Both the position numbers and the translations under genes were made by a program. This document shows positions 1 to 5,569 of a stretch of DNA of 5,672 nucleotides, piece after piece. The stretch lies in contig CAJGDA010000100.1 of the NCBI GenBank assembly GCA_904501935.1, forward strand, positions 1-5,672. The letters are read 5' to 3'. This DNA comes from an uncultured Methanobrevibacter sp. GTDB lineage: Archaea; Methanobacteriota; Methanobacteria; Methanobacteriales; Methanobacteriaceae. How positions within the stretch are numbered: position 1 is the first letter of the stretch; every line of letters starts with the position of its first letter. Below the pieces are notes generated by a model. The model did no database searches, was not told the origin of the DNA, and saw only the letters and a list, made by a program, of their open reading frames with translations.

Positions 1-1094
1 GCTATTGTGTATTTCAATGCTTGAACCCTATCCGTTAGAATGGCCTTGTAAGGATATACATCTACCATTCTATCTTCATGGATGGAATTCATAAGGTACA
101 TCAAACCGCCACATTCGGCAAAGATAGGCCTATTTTCCAAGTGGAAGGCTTTGATTTGTGAAAGCATTTTTTGATTTGCATTAAGCTCCTTTGAAAATAG
201 TTCAGGATATCCTCCGCCGATGTATAATCCATCAACATCAGGCAATTCTTCATCATTCAATGGTGAGAAATATTTTATTTTAGCATTATTGGCTTCTAAA
301 GATTCAATATTTTCCATATAATAGAAATTGAAAACTTCATCGTATGCCACTCCAATTTTTACTGGCTGCTTGTTTATTTTATTCCAAATGGGAACAATAT
401 CTGAAGTAATTTTTGGCGCGGTTTTTGCAATTTCAACCAATCTGTCCAAATCGATTGATTCTTTAATTGTTTTTGACCATATATCAATAAACTTAAGAGA
501 ATTTTCTCTTTCACGGGCTGGAACAAGTCCCAAATGTCTTTGTTCAATTGAAATGTTATCATCACGGATAATTCCACCAATAACTTCAGTTTTTGTTATC
601 TCTTCAATTGATCTTTTTGTCTTTTCGTAGTGCGCTTTGTTTTTGACTTTATTCAAGATAACTCCGGCAATATTAATTTCAGGATCCAGTGCTTTAAATC
701 CTAAAACCAAAGCGGCGGCGCTTTTCACCAAGCTTCTTGAATTAATAATCAGTATTACTGGTGCTTTCAGTGATTTTGCAATTGATGCGGTACTTCCAAT
801 ATCATTAACGGAATCAATTCCCTCATAAAGTCCGCGAACCCCTTCAATAACAGCAATTTCTTTTCCTTCCATTGCCTTTAGATAGGAATCTCTTACTTGA
901 CCATCTTTCATAAAAAAGGAATCCAGGTTTCTGGATACATTTCCAGTTGCTAATGTGTGATAGGATGGATCAATATAGTCCGGTCCAACTTTAAATGGTT
1001 GAACATTAAATTTTTCACTTAAAGCTTTCATTATTCCGGTAGCTATTGTTGTCTTTCCAACAGCGCTTCCGGTTCCTGCTAGGATAATTCTCAT
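1..1094 (-). CDS. cfbB: Cobyrinate / Ni-sirohydrochlorin a,c-diamide synthase, C-terminus cut by the window edge
   Basis: This is an ATP- and glutamine-dependent amidotransferase that converts the a- and c-acetate side chains of a cyclic tetrapyrrole to amides. In methanogens the substrate is Ni-sirohydrochlorin on the way to coenzyme F430 (CfbB); the same family serves cobyrinate in cobamide synthesis (CbiA). I translated 364 codons without a stop. Visible motifs are a P-loop at residues 7-16 (GTGSAVGKTT), VQPFKVGPDYIDP at 31-43, RNLDSFFM at 55-62, VRGLYEG at 86-92, QRHLGL at 185-190, and the class I glutamine amidotransferase region with YIGGGYPEL at 291-299 and nucleophile Cys328 in ECGG. 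The family is usually about 450 residues, so roughly 85 are missing, including the expected catalytic His. The start is fixed by the P-loop beginning at residue 7 and by a GAGGAGT ribosome site at 1108-1114. The family is secure. The choice of CfbB over CbiA rests on the methanogen context and is less certain. Confidence 0.93.
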   Translation of the reverse strand, partial: MRIILAGTGSAVGKTTIATGIMKALSEKFNVQPFKVGPDYIDPSYHTLATGNVSRNLDSFFMKDGQVRDSYLKAMEGKEIAVIEGVRGLYEGIDSVNDIGSTASIAKSLKAPVILIINSRSLVKSAAALVLGFKALDPEINIAGVILNKVKNKAHYEKTKRSIEEITKTEVIGGIIRDDNISIEQRHLGLVPARERENSLKFIDIWSKTIKESIDLDRLVEIAKTAPKITSDIVPIWNKINKQPVKIGVAYDEVFNFYYMENIESLEANNAKIKYFSPLNDEELPDVDGLYIGGGYPELFSKELNANQKMLSQIKAFHLENRPIFAECGGLMYLMNSIHEDRMVDVYPYKAILTDRVQALKYTI

Positions 1095-1107
1095 GAATAA
1101 TAATTTT

Positions 1108-1153
1108 ACTCCTCTTTATATTAACAATTTTTGATATAAATCATTTTATATAA
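1108..1153 (-). promoter_or_regulatory. Candidate promoter and ribosome binding site of the cfbB/cbiA gene
   Basis: Reading the minus strand, a strong Shine-Dalgarno GAGGAGT lies at 1108-1114, 13 nt before the start codon. Two TATA candidates lie upstream. TTTATATC (1133-1140) has a purine-rich AAATGA just upstream that could be a BRE, but the usual 26-27 nt spacing would start the transcript inside the Shine-Dalgarno. TTATATAA (within 1144-1153) would give a leader of about 27 nt carrying the whole site, but it overlaps the thrS TATA box. The ribosome site is firm; the choice of TATA box is inference. Confidence 0.5.
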
Positions 1154-1190
1154 TATTAAAAATAAAATTTAATTCATAATATATGGTGGT
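1145..1190 (+). promoter_or_regulatory. thrS promoter (TATA box) and short-spaced ribosome binding site
   Basis: TTTATATA at 1145-1152 matches the archaeal TATA consensus and predicts transcription starting near 1173-1176, giving a leader of about 20 nt. The leader holds GGTGGT at 1185-1190, only 3 nt before the ATG. This is not the usual GGAGG core. It pairs with the AUCACC part of the 16S rRNA 3' end (one G-U pair), the part that sits nearest the start codon, so the short spacing is consistent. It supports the ATG at 1194 as the true start. Confidence 0.6.
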
Positions 1191-1193
1191 TAA

Positions 1194-3020
1194 ATGAGAA
1201 TTTTACTAATTCATTCTGATTATTTAAATTACAATGTAAAGAATAAAACACCTGTAGCTGAAGATATAGAGGAAGCCAAAAAAGAAGGTTCCTTCGATGA
1301 CTCTTTAGTAGTATTTACAGCTGTTGAAAAAGACGATGAAAATAATCCAGAAGGTATTGTTAAAAATTTAGTTAATGAAGTTAAAAAGACTAATGATCAA
1401 GTTAAAGCTGAAAATATTGTAGTATATCCATATGCTCACTTGTCTTCATCATTAGGTTCTCCAAAAGTTGCAGTTCAAATTCTAAAAGATGCAGAAGAAG
1501 CTTTATTGGCTGAAGGTTTTAATGTAAAAAGAGTACCTTTCGGATGGTATAAGGCATTTGAGATTTCCTGTAAGGGACACCCTTTAAGTGAACTTTCAAG
1601 AACTATCACTGCAGACGATGCTGAAGAAGCAAAGGCTGAAAGAAAACCTTCAACTTGGCAGATTCTTGAAGGAGATCAGATCACTCAAATAGAAGACTTT
1701 AATTTTGAAAACAGAGCTTTCAAACAACTCGTTGATTACGAACTTGGTCAAGGGGCATCTGACGAAGGTGAACCTCCACATGTAAAATTGATGAGGGAAA
1801 AGGAAATTTGTGATTATGAACCGGCATCTGACGTTGGAAACTTAAGATGGTATCCTAAAGGACGTTTAATAAGGGATTTGCTCGCTGATTATGTTTACAA
1901 TTTAACTGTTGAGCGTGGAGCAATGCCTGTAGAAACTCCAATCTTTTATGATTTGGACAATGAAGCTATTTATCAGCATGCTTACAAATTCGGTGAAAGG
2001 CAATACAGAACAGACACCAAAAAGAATTTGATGCTTAGATTTGCATGTTGTTTCGGCGCATTCAGGTTAATGTCCGATTCATATCTGACTTGGAAAAACT
2101 TGCCTGCAAAAATCTATGAATTGTCCACTTACAGTTTCCGTTATGAGAAAAAAGGGGAAGTTGTGGGTCTTAAAAGATTAAGGGCATTCACAATGCCTGA
2201 TTGTCATTCTTTCTGTACTGATGTTCCGGCATCTTTGGAAGAATTCTCTAATCAAACTGACATGTGTATGCAAACAGGTAAGGATTTGGAACTTGACTTT
2301 GAGGTAATTTTCAGAGCAACCCAAGACTTCTTTGAAGAAAATGAAGAGTGGATGTATGAAATAGCCCGTAAATTTGGAAAACCTATTCTTTTAGAGATCT
2401 TGCCTGAAAGACATCATTACTGGGTATGCAAAATCGACTTGGCAAATATTGATGCTTTAGGCCGTCCAATTGAAAACCCAACTGTCCAAATCGATGTTGA
2501 AAGCGGTAAAAGATTTGGAATTACTTACCTTGGCGAAGACGGCGAGCAGCATAACCCAACAATCTTACACACCTCACCAACCGGAAGTATTGAAAGAGTT
2601 TTATGTGCAATGCTTGAAAAGACCGCATTGGAAATAAACGAAAGAGCTCCAATGCTACCTACTTGGTTAAGTCCGATTCAAGCAAGGATTTTAACTGTTG
2701 GTGAAAATCATAAGGAATTTGCTGAAGAATTATACGAAAAAATCAATGCTTCAAACATCCGTGTCGATATTGATGACAGGGATGAAAGCGTTGGTAAGAA
2801 AATCAGAAATGCTGCTAAAGAATGGATTCCATACATTTTTGTCATTGGAGACAAAGAAGTCGAATCCGGTAAATTCCAGGTAACTGTTCGTGAAACCGGC
2901 GAAAAAGTTGAAATGACTGTTGATGAATTAATAGCTGAAATCAATGCTAAATGCGAAGGAAAACCTTTCAGAAGATTGCCTTTACCTAAAGACATTTCAA
3001 GAAGGATTAACTTCCAATAG
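1194..3020 (+). CDS. thrS: Threonyl-tRNA synthetase, archaeal type with N-terminal editing domain
   Basis: This cytoplasmic class II aminoacyl-tRNA synthetase joins threonine to tRNA-Thr and hydrolyses mischarged Ser-tRNA-Thr. Residues 1-145 form the archaeal editing domain related to D-aminoacyl-tRNA deacylase. It starts MRILLIHSDY, has AHLSSSL with His82, PFGWYKAF with Lys120, and KGHPLSELS with Glu133, which line up with the residues known to act in editing in the Pyrococcus enzyme. The catalytic core spans about 200-485. Its motif 2 has Arg316 and the GLKRLRAFTMPDCHSF segment, and its motif 3 is TGSIERVL with Arg468. The zinc ligands are probably Cys285 or Cys286, His338 and His459. The anticodon-binding domain covers about 490-608. 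The length of 608 residues is normal for complete archaeal ThrRS, and no key residue appears lost. It is divergent to the amidotransferase gene and 47 bp ahead of fae-hps. No strong T-tract follows its stop, so some read-through into fae-hps is possible. Confidence 0.98.
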   Translation: MRILLIHSDYLNYNVKNKTPVAEDIEEAKKEGSFDDSLVVFTAVEKDDENNPEGIVKNLVNEVKKTNDQVKAENIVVYPYAHLSSSLGSPKVAVQILKDAEEALLAEGFNVKRVPFGWYKAFEISCKGHPLSELSRTITADDAEEAKAERKPSTWQILEGDQITQIEDFNFENRAFKQLVDYELGQGASDEGEPPHVKLMREKEICDYEPASDVGNLRWYPKGRLIRDLLADYVYNLTVERGAMPVETPIFYDLDNEAIYQHAYKFGERQYRTDTKKNLMLRFACCFGAFRLMSDSYLTWKNLPAKIYELSTYSFRYEKKGEVVGLKRLRAFTMPDCHSFCTDVPASLEEFSNQTDMCMQTGKDLELDFEVIFRATQDFFEENEEWMYEIARKFGKPILLEILPERHHYWVCKIDLANIDALGRPIENPTVQIDVESGKRFGITYLGEDGEQHNPTILHTSPTGSIERVLCAMLEKTALEINERAPMLPTWLSPIQARILTVGENHKEFAEELYEKINASNIRVDIDDRDESVGKKIRNAAKEWIPYIFVIGDKEVESGKFQVTVRETGEKVEMTVDELIAEINAKCEGKPFRRLPLPKDISRRINFQ

Positions 3021-3060
3021 TTATATTTACAAATAAAACTAATATTATTTATAATGGAGG
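3021..3060 (+). promoter_or_regulatory. Ribosome binding site and possible own promoter of fae-hps
   Basis: GGAGG at 3056-3060 sits 7 nt before the ATG at 3068 and selects that codon over the in-frame ATG three codons later. The 47-bp gap also contains TTATATTTAC at 3021-3030, a fair TATA-like element that would start a transcript near 3050 with a leader of about 18 nt. The gap has no clear terminator for thrS, so co-transcription, an independent start, or both are possible. Confidence 0.5.
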
Positions 3061-3067
3061 AAATTTA

Positions 3068-4318
3068 ATGGACCCGATGTATAATATAGGAGAAGCTCTT
3101 ATTGGAGATGGACCTGAATTAGCTCACATTGATTTATTAATTGGAGATAAATTCGGCCCTGTTGGTCAAGCTTTTGCTAATGGATTATCCAATTTATCTG
3201 TTGGACACACTCCTTTAACAAGCGTAATTAGACCAAACTTAATGACTAAACCAGCTACTTTAATCATTCCTAAAGTATCTGTTGGTGATTTAGAAGATGC
3301 AAGCAAAATATTTGGACCTGCACAAACTGCTGTTGCAAGAGCAGTAGCTGATGCAGTAGAAGATGGATACATTCCAAAAGAAATTGTGGAAGACATCGTA
3401 ATTAACGTAAGCGTATTCATTGATCCTTCTGCAAAAGATTACAGAAAAATATATCAATACAACTATGGTGCTACAAAATTAGCAATTAGAAGAGCAATGG
3501 AAGGATATCCATCAATCGAAAAAGTGCTTGCAGAAAAAGATCGTGGAACTCACCCAATCATGGGATTCAAAGTCAAAAAACTTTGGTCACCACCATACTT
3601 ACAAGTTGCACTTGACTTAGACAATGAGGTTGCAATGGAAAGAATCATCAATGATTTACCAGACAATGACAGAATCTTGCTTGAAGCTGGTACTCCACTC
3701 GTTAAAAAATTCGGTGTTGGAATCATTGGAAAAATCAGAGCTTTACGTCCAGATGCATTCATTATTGCTGATTTGAAAACTTTAGACGTTGGCCGTGTAG
3801 AAGTTAAGATGGCTGCAGACGAAACAGCTGACGCAGTAGCTATTTCCGGTCTCGGTACTGTTGAATCTATTGCTAAAGCTATTCATGAAACCCAAAAACA
3901 AGGTATTTACTCTATCCTCGATATGATGAATGTTGCAGAATTCGAGAAAAAATTAGCAAAATTACCTGATGACCTAAAACCGGACATCGTTTTATTGCAC
4001 AGAAATGTTGACATGGAAACCTACAGAGCAGAGCACGGTGAAGACACTAGTGACATGACTGAATGGGGTAACATTAAAGACATCAAAGCAATTCTCGGCG
4101 AAAAAGGTTTAATCGCTGTTGCTGGCGGTATTAAACCTAATAATGTTTCAGAAGCTATTGAAAAAGGTGCAAACATTATCATCGCAGGCAGATACATCAT
4201 CGGTTCAAGAGATGTAAGAAGAGCTGCACAAGACTTCTTAGAACATTTCGAACCAGATCCAGACAACATGAGACTTGCTATGGATGAAGACGAAAACATT
4301 GAAGTGAAAGATGACTAG
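3068..4318 (+). CDS. fae-hps: Bifunctional formaldehyde-activating enzyme / 3-hexulose-6-phosphate synthase
   Basis: Two enzymes are fused in one 416-residue cytoplasmic chain. The Fae domain (about 1-165) condenses formaldehyde with tetrahydromethanopterin to methylene-H4MPT. It shows GEALIGDGPELAHIDL with His20, equivalent to the catalytic His of bacterial Fae, then the IFGPAQTAVARAVADAV stretch and YNYGATKLAI. The Hps domain (about 175-392) is an orotidine-monophosphate-decarboxylase-superfamily barrel. It has LQVALDLDN at 178-186, ADLKTLD at 234-240 carrying the superfamily D-x-K-x-x-D signature, AVAGGI at 350-355 and AGRYIIGS at 373-380 for phosphate binding. The fusion is typical of methanogens. 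There it is understood to cleave hexulose-6-phosphate to ribulose-5-phosphate plus formaldehyde, which Fae traps, replacing the oxidative pentose phosphate route. Residues 393-416 form an acidic tail beyond the barrel. Codon choice looks more uniform than in its neighbours, as expected for an abundant protein. Confidence 0.97.
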   Translation: MDPMYNIGEALIGDGPELAHIDLLIGDKFGPVGQAFANGLSNLSVGHTPLTSVIRPNLMTKPATLIIPKVSVGDLEDASKIFGPAQTAVARAVADAVEDGYIPKEIVEDIVINVSVFIDPSAKDYRKIYQYNYGATKLAIRRAMEGYPSIEKVLAEKDRGTHPIMGFKVKKLWSPPYLQVALDLDNEVAMERIINDLPDNDRILLEAGTPLVKKFGVGIIGKIRALRPDAFIIADLKTLDVGRVEVKMAADETADAVAISGLGTVESIAKAIHETQKQGIYSILDMMNVAEFEKKLAKLPDDLKPDIVLLHRNVDMETYRAEHGEDTSDMTEWGNIKDIKAILGEKGLIAVAGGIKPNNVSEAIEKGANIIIAGRYIIGSRDVRRAAQDFLEHFEPDPDNMRLAMDEDENIEVKDD

Positions 4319-4359
4319 GTAAATTAGATTAATTTCTAATTTACAACTATTTTTTTTTT
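4319..4359 (+). terminator. Hairpin plus T-tract directly after fae-hps
   Basis: A perfect 10-bp inverted repeat, GTAAATTAGA (4319-4328) and TCTAATTTAC (4335-4344), surrounds a 6-nt loop. It begins at the base right after the stop codon. Five bases later comes a run of ten T residues (4350-4359). Archaeal termination is mainly driven by the T-tract, and the hairpin makes this look like a bacterial intrinsic terminator, although its stem is AT-rich. It should separate fae-hps transcription from the zinc-ribbon gene. Confidence 0.7.
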
Positions 4360-4361
4360 AA

Positions 4362-4367
4362 AAGGAG
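4362..4367 (+). promoter_or_regulatory. Ribosome binding site of the zinc-ribbon gene
   Basis: AAGGAG lies 8 nt before the ATG at 4376, immediately after the T-tract of the fae-hps terminator. I see no convincing separate TATA box in the 57-bp gap. The gene may depend on read-through past the T-tract or on a weak AT-rich promoter that overlaps the hairpin. Confidence 0.6.
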
Positions 4368-4375
4368 TTTTTATT

Positions 4376-4657
4376 ATGGGATTTTGTAATTCATGCGGCA
4401 GGCCTATTGTAAAAGAAGATTATGGGACCAACAAAGATGGAAGTTTAAATCCTGAGTTTTGTAAGGATTGTTATCAAAATGGGGAATATACAGAACCAGA
4501 TATAACTCTTAATGAAATGATTATAAGAAAAACAAAAGAAATGATGGAAAAAAATCCAAGATTGCCTGAAACACAGGCGACCGGTATTACAGCCATGTTT
4601 ATTCCAGGTCTTAAGAGATGGAATCCTGAGTTTCAGGATGACTATAAAACTCTTTAA
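4376..4657 (+). CDS. Small zinc-ribbon domain protein, function unknown
   Basis: This is a 93-residue soluble protein. Its N-terminal half carries two CxxC knuckles, Cys4-Cys7 and Cys29-Cys32, which should bind one zinc ion. The sequence between and after them (GTNKDGSLNPEFC, then CYQNGEYTEPDITLNEMI) is the hallmark of the putative zinc ribbon family I recognise as Pfam Zn_ribbon_2 (PF12674). It is shared by bacteria and archaea and has no established role. After a short helix (about residues 46-60), members usually end in a P-x-LKRW motif, here PGLKRW at about 79-84. This protein runs roughly nine residues further. The length is normal and all four cysteines are present. It lies 57 bp after fae-hps on the same strand but behind a terminator, so a functional tie to formaldehyde or pentose metabolism is not shown. 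Its stop codon overlaps the stop of the convergent coiled-coil gene. Confidence 0.85.
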   Translation: MGFCNSCGRPIVKEDYGTNKDGSLNPEFCKDCYQNGEYTEPDITLNEMIIRKTKEMMEKNPRLPETQATGITAMFIPGLKRWNPEFQDDYKTL

Positions 4658-5466
4658 CTTTTATTTTTTAAAAGGAATTCTCTAACTTTGTTGGCTATAA
4701 ACTCATCATGGGATTTAGTTGTTTTTAGATTGTATATCTCTTCTTCTAAATTGTTATATTTATCAACTAATTCATTATATTCAAGGCGAAGGTCATCATA
4801 GTCTTTTTCCAAACCTTCGTTAAGTTCATAAATTTCAGCATAGCTAGTTTTGGTATTGAAATTTTCTTGTTTTAGTTGGTCGTATTTTGATGAAACTTGA
4901 TTATAGCTTTCTTTTATTGAGGCATGTTCATCTCTTAAAGTGGAACATTTTGTTTTGAGATTTTTATTTTCTTCTTTGATGCTTGAATATTTTGTTTTTA
5001 GGTTTTCATTTTCAGTCTTGATATTGACAAACTTTGTTTTTAGGTTTTCGTTTTCCAAGATTAACTTGGTGTGTTTATCTTTAATGGTGTCATTTTCCTT
5101 TTTTAGGTTGTCAATATTTTCCTGATTTAAAGAACGAATCTGTTCTTTAAGTTCGCGAATTTCTCTTTCATATTCTAGAGCAGAAGGGTTTATATTTTCT
5201 TCCAATTTTTTTCTCAATTCTTCCACTTCCTCAACATGTAAATAATTAGCTATTTTAAGTACTTCATTTTCTTTTTCCATACTTTCAAATACAACAATTT
5301 CATCATTGGGGATAATTATAACTTCTTCTTCATTTTTATAGATGTCTTCGTTCTTAGGTACTGTAATTTGAATCTGTTCTGTAACATACTTCTTTTTCTC
5401 ACCATTTTTCAGTGTTCTATGGTATTCTCTTGAATACTTTTTTACAATACCCTTTCCGAATTTCAT
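4654..5466 (-). CDS. Long coiled-coil protein with a small basic/beta N-terminal head, function unknown
   Basis: I do not recognise a named family. The 270 residues fall into three parts. Residues 1-62 are basic and then beta-rich (KKYVTEQIQITVPK, EEEVIIIPNDEIVVF) and look like a small folded head. Residues 63-123 are charged and helical, with one likely break at NINPS (91-95). Residues 124-249 are nine contiguous 14-residue units with a clean heptad pattern, followed by a short helical end (250-270). There is no signal peptide or membrane segment, so it is probably cytosolic, and the helix predicts a parallel dimer or a similar bundle. The start is supported by AAAGGGA at 5471-5477 and a TATA box upstream. 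The gene runs on the minus strand behind a separate membrane-protein gene and converges on the zinc-ribbon gene. Base composition matches the neighbours, so there is no sign of recent transfer. A structural, DNA-organising or tethering role is possible but unproven. Confidence 0.8.
   Translation of the reverse strand: MKFGKGIVKKYSREYHRTLKNGEKKKYVTEQIQITVPKNEDIYKNEEEVIIIPNDEIVVFESMEKENEVLKIANYLHVEEVEELRKKLEENINPSALEYEREIRELKEQIRSLNQENIDNLKKENDTIKDKHTKLILENENLKTKFVNIKTENENLKTKYSSIKEENKNLKTKCSTLRDEHASIKESYNQVSSKYDQLKQENFNTKTSYAEIYELNEGLEKDYDDLRLEYNELVDKYNNLEEEIYNLKTTKSHDEFIANKVREFLLKNKS
4659..4669 (+). terminator. Probable T-tract terminator of the zinc-ribbon gene
   Basis: TTTTATTTTTT begins two bases after the zinc-ribbon stop codon, inside the last codons of the convergent gene. 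Upstream, within the zinc-ribbon coding end, ATCCTGA (4623-4629) and TCAGGAT (4633-4639) form a perfect 7-bp inverted repeat with a 3-nt loop. Its distance of about 20 bases from the T-tract makes a joint role doubtful, and the T-tract alone would suffice in archaea. Confidence 0.4.
4720..5097 (-). repeat. Nine tandem 42-bp / 14-residue units inside the coiled-coil gene
   Basis: The units occupy residues 124-137, 138-151, 152-165, 166-179, 180-193, 194-207, 208-221, 222-235 and 236-249 without insertion. Units 2-4 (DNA 4930-5055) are the most alike, for example ENENLKTKFVNIKT and ENENLKTKYSSIKE, and remain similar as DNA. Position 5 is Leu or Ile in all nine units. Position 2 is Asn in the first four, His in the fifth and Tyr in the last four. 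The similar central units suggest fairly recent 42-bp duplication. Confidence 0.8.
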
Positions 5467-5470
5467 ATTA

Positions 5471-5511
5471 TCCCTTTATTATTTTATAATATTTGTTTTT
5501 AATATTATAAA
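5471..5511 (-). promoter_or_regulatory. Promoter and ribosome binding site of the coiled-coil gene
   Basis: On the minus strand, TTTATAAT (5504-5511) is a good archaeal TATA box and predicts a start near 5480, giving a leader of about 14 nt. AAAGGGA at 5471-5477 is the only Shine-Dalgarno-like sequence. It is weak and lies just 4 nt from the ATG. The gene therefore appears to have its own promoter rather than being read from the membrane-protein gene upstream. Confidence 0.55.
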
Positions 5512-5527
5512 TTTTGTGTAATTATCT

Positions 5528-5569
5528 GTAAAAATAGTAGTAAAAATAGGTTAACAAAATCCTATTTTT
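5528..5569 (-). terminator. Hairpin and repeated U-tracts after the membrane-protein gene
   Basis: AAAAATAGG (5542-5550) and CCTATTTTT (5561-5569) form a perfect 9-bp inverted repeat with a 10-nt loop. The right arm includes the stop codon of the minus-strand gene (5562-5564). Downstream on the minus strand, CTATTTTTAC occurs twice with 12-bp spacing (5540-5549 and 5528-5537), giving two U-tracts. Archaeal terminators often carry several such tracts. On the plus strand the same hairpin runs into seven T residues (5565-5571), so it could also stop transcription arriving from the other side. Confidence 0.6.

Noticed and set aside
328..828. Plus-strand open frames of 100 and 63 codons and a minus-strand frame of 68 codons
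   Set aside because: They lie in other frames of the amidotransferase gene, whose frame is open throughout and carries all family motifs.
1095..1193. Possible riboswitch (cobalamin-like) ahead of the tetrapyrrole gene
   Set aside because: The gap is only 99 bp, almost entirely A and T, with no structured leader or conserved box.
2698..2995. Open frames of 61 codons (plus) and 95 codons (minus) in the 3' part of thrS
   Set aside because: They are shadows of the ThrRS anticodon-binding domain, with no recognisable protein character.
3166..4299. Three minus-strand open frames of 70-92 codons opposite fae-hps
   Set aside because: They are Ser/Leu/Pro-rich antisense shadows of a well-conserved gene and have no family features.
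4623..4639. 7-bp inverted repeat ATCCTGA/TCAGGAT as a stand-alone terminator
   Set aside because: It lies within codons of the zinc-ribbon gene and no T-tract directly follows on either strand, so chance is a sufficient explanation.
4930..5055. Evenly spaced similar DNA segments that could suggest a CRISPR-like array
   Set aside because: The 42-bp period is contiguous, in frame, and explained by the 14-residue coiled-coil units; there are no distinct spacers.
4940..5125. Plus-strand 61-codon frame rich in Phe, Leu and Ser that resembles a membrane protein
   Set aside because: It is the antisense of the Glu/Lys/Asn-rich repeat units. Codons for these residues read as Phe, Leu and Ser on the other strand, so the hydrophobic look is an artefact.
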